This document shows positions 62,441 to 64,000 of a stretch of 64,000 bases of DNA, piece by piece. This stretch comes from Rhynchospora pubera. Taxonomy: Eukaryota; Streptophyta; Magnoliopsida; Poales; Cyperaceae. Location: positions 130,181,793-130,245,792 of the forward strand of contig CM051462.1 in NCBI GenBank assembly GCA_028095005.1, read 5' to 3'. The notes beneath the pieces were generated by a model. The model searched no databases, had not been told where the DNA came from, and saw only the letters and a list, made by a program, of their open reading frames with translations. The position numbers and the translations under genes are program-made. The stretch's first letter is position 1. The number at the start of each line of letters is the position of its first letter.

Positions 62441-63021
62441 GATGGATGAATTAAAGTCTTATACAAATTAAAAAATTATAAAAAATAATTAGGTAGCCTT
62501 AAGATAGAAAAAGTTTGTGCTAGCCGTATTTCGAACATTGACTGTTGTTCCAATTTCTAATCAAACATTTAAATTCGAATTTGTACATTTCTAAATTTGA
62601 CAAATTTTATAAAGTCTAATTTGATAATTTCTTTATTTATATGTAAAAGATCCGATCAGAAACTCAAACTCCGACAAGTACTTATTAAAACTTGTTTTGG
62701 TCATCTCATAATATTCGTACATACCAAAAACATGCCTCTTTATTCAGTTGCATCCCTAGTTTCATAAAATTTGAGACAAAAAACAAAAAGCGATTGTTCT
62801 GTTGTGTTAATTACTAGTGCTGGTAGTTTTCTGTTCACTGTCTTTTACTTTTACCAGAAGCATACAAGATCTCTCTTGGTGGACCTTATCACTGTAGCAT
62901 TGTGGTCATTTCTCATTTGGAGGTTTATTGACCTCTTGATCTGGATAAACCCTTGTGTAGATAGGCCCAATTAATTAGCTCCGAACCATGATGCATGTGA
63001 CCTGATCTTCTTAAAAGATAT

Positions 63022-63060
<39 letters not shown>

Positions 63061-63355
63061 TGACTACTGAGAACCAATGATGAACTTCAAAATGGTCATG
63101 TTTGTGTAATTGAGGTCCCACCTGGCTATTTTATTAACCGTTAAAAAAGCCCACTGCTAAGCTAGTCCGTACAAATTATGAAGATTTTCTTGAAAGATAA
63201 CATATATAGGTCCACAGACCACAGTTCCTGATAGGGGCTATTGAGTTCTTCGGCCGTAAAAAACTTTTATTATTGAACGGTGGATAGCTGCATTTCCATT
63301 TATTAACCAGTATATATATATATTTTTTTGGATATTGGTCCAATTACCAATTGGA
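62441..63355. other. Intergenic with (GA)n microsatellite
   Basis: No gene is supported. A (GA)n run of about 34 bp lies near 63025-63057. A short AT run lies near 63311-63322. Confidence 0.4.
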
Positions 63356-63359
63356 AAAT

Positions 63360-63748
63360 TAAAGGGAAACTTTATTATGCACTATGAGGCATGTACCTTC
63401 TATGCATTATGACCTTATCTAATTTAACCAATGTATTAATTCTATATATTGAAAACTCATAGAAAATTAAATTTTATATTTATTTTTTTAATATTTTTTG
63501 CGATTTTTTTAAACCTGGCATTTTTACAATGTTCTTTATATTAGTTTGTATTAAAAAAATGACAGATTTTAATGAAATCGAAAAAATAGTAAAAAAATTT
63601 TAAAATGTAAAATTTAGTTTTCTATGAGATTTTAATATATATAGACTGAATTAGTTAAATTAAATTTGTCAATTTGTAAAAATATAAAGTCATGATACAC
63701 AAAAACTCCAATACATCATAAATTCACAGTGCATAATAAACTTCGCAA
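63360..63748. repeat. Palindromic MITE (copy G)
   Basis: A third relative of copies E and F: AACTTTATTATGCACTATGAGG at the left and CACAGTGCATAATAAACTTC at the right, with shared arm words (AATTTAACCAATGTATTAATTC; GAAAAAATAGTAAAAAAATTT). Ends are approximate. The remaining sequence to 64000 shows nothing recognisable. Confidence 0.65.
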
Positions 63749-64000
63749 AAGTGGAAACACAAAGATGTGGGTGGACCTGTCTTACAGCGTTGCACGCATC
63801 TCCAAAGCACCATGCATGTCACTAAGCCAATCCTTCTTTAACGCATGCCATTTTTTTTATTTGTTAATTTTCTTGCAAAGAGACTAGGTTGTGAGATCAA
63901 TAGAAAATAAAAGGAAATCTTTAGCAGTTTTTTTTAAGGAATATCAAATTCGAAATAAGAAAAAAAAAACAGCAGAAAATCAATTAAATACCGAGGCTGA

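Noticed and set aside
1..64000. Bacterial-style features (operons, CRISPR arrays, insertion sequences, ribosome binding sites) and tRNA/rRNA genes
   Set aside because: The sequence is plant nuclear DNA with intron-rich genes, and none of these was seen. Small RNA genes cannot be excluded by eye.

Overview
The window is nuclear DNA from a flowering plant, most likely a eudicot. It is AT-rich, its genes are split into many short exons with GT-AG introns, and every recognisable protein belongs to a plant family. I cannot name the species. No rRNA, tRNA, CRISPR or bacterial operon structure was seen. All gene calls are hand-spliced from reading frame, splice signals and remembered family sequence, with no transcript or database support.

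Seven protein-coding genes are supported. From left to right: (1) BIN4-like topoisomerase VI partner, + strand, 4983-8665. (2) ANTH-domain clathrin assembly protein (PICALM3-like), - strand, 12927-18054. (3) Single-exon F-box/DUF295 gene, + strand, 20766-22136. (4) PRHA-like homeodomain gene, + strand, 24550-28429, whose PHD finger has been eroded in frame. (5) A nuclear-type protein with an intact PHD finger and a CW-like zinc motif, - strand, 29088-31758, convergent with gene 4. (6) Aminodeoxychorismate synthase (folate pathway, plastid), - strand, 36863-42912. (7) CIA2-like CCT-domain transcription factor, - strand, 52529-55416, with a GC-AG intron inside the CCT domain and a possible upstream ORF at 56017-56154. 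Summed exon lengths are in frame for all of them. The genes are unrelated housekeeping or regulatory genes, not a cluster for one pathway.

The intergenic DNA is mostly transposon-derived. Elements whose target-site duplications can be read directly are: a 1344-bp Mutator-type element with long inverted ends (1353-2696, 9-bp TSD); a 677-bp hAT element nested in a palindromic MITE (9908-10584, 8-bp TSD); a Tourist/PIF-like element (11103-11835, TTA); two copies of one hAT MITE in opposite orientation (19400-19976 and 48153-48723); a 5'-truncated LINE (23479-23672, about 17-bp TSD); a hAT-like element (48749-49695, 8-bp TSD); and a palindromic MITE (58539-58963, 9-bp TSD). A minus-strand LTR retrotransposon remnant without recognisable gag-pol lies at 44157-47538. 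Related palindromic MITEs recur at about 9045, 9552, 26760, 35742, 58539, 62010 and 63360. The right end (about 56.4-64 kb) holds repeats and no gene I can support.

I did not find a clearly new multi-gene system. The observations most worth following are the PHD-finger erosion in the homeodomain gene, the GC-AG intron and leader ORF of the CIA2-like gene, and the gene-like interior of the Mutator-type element.
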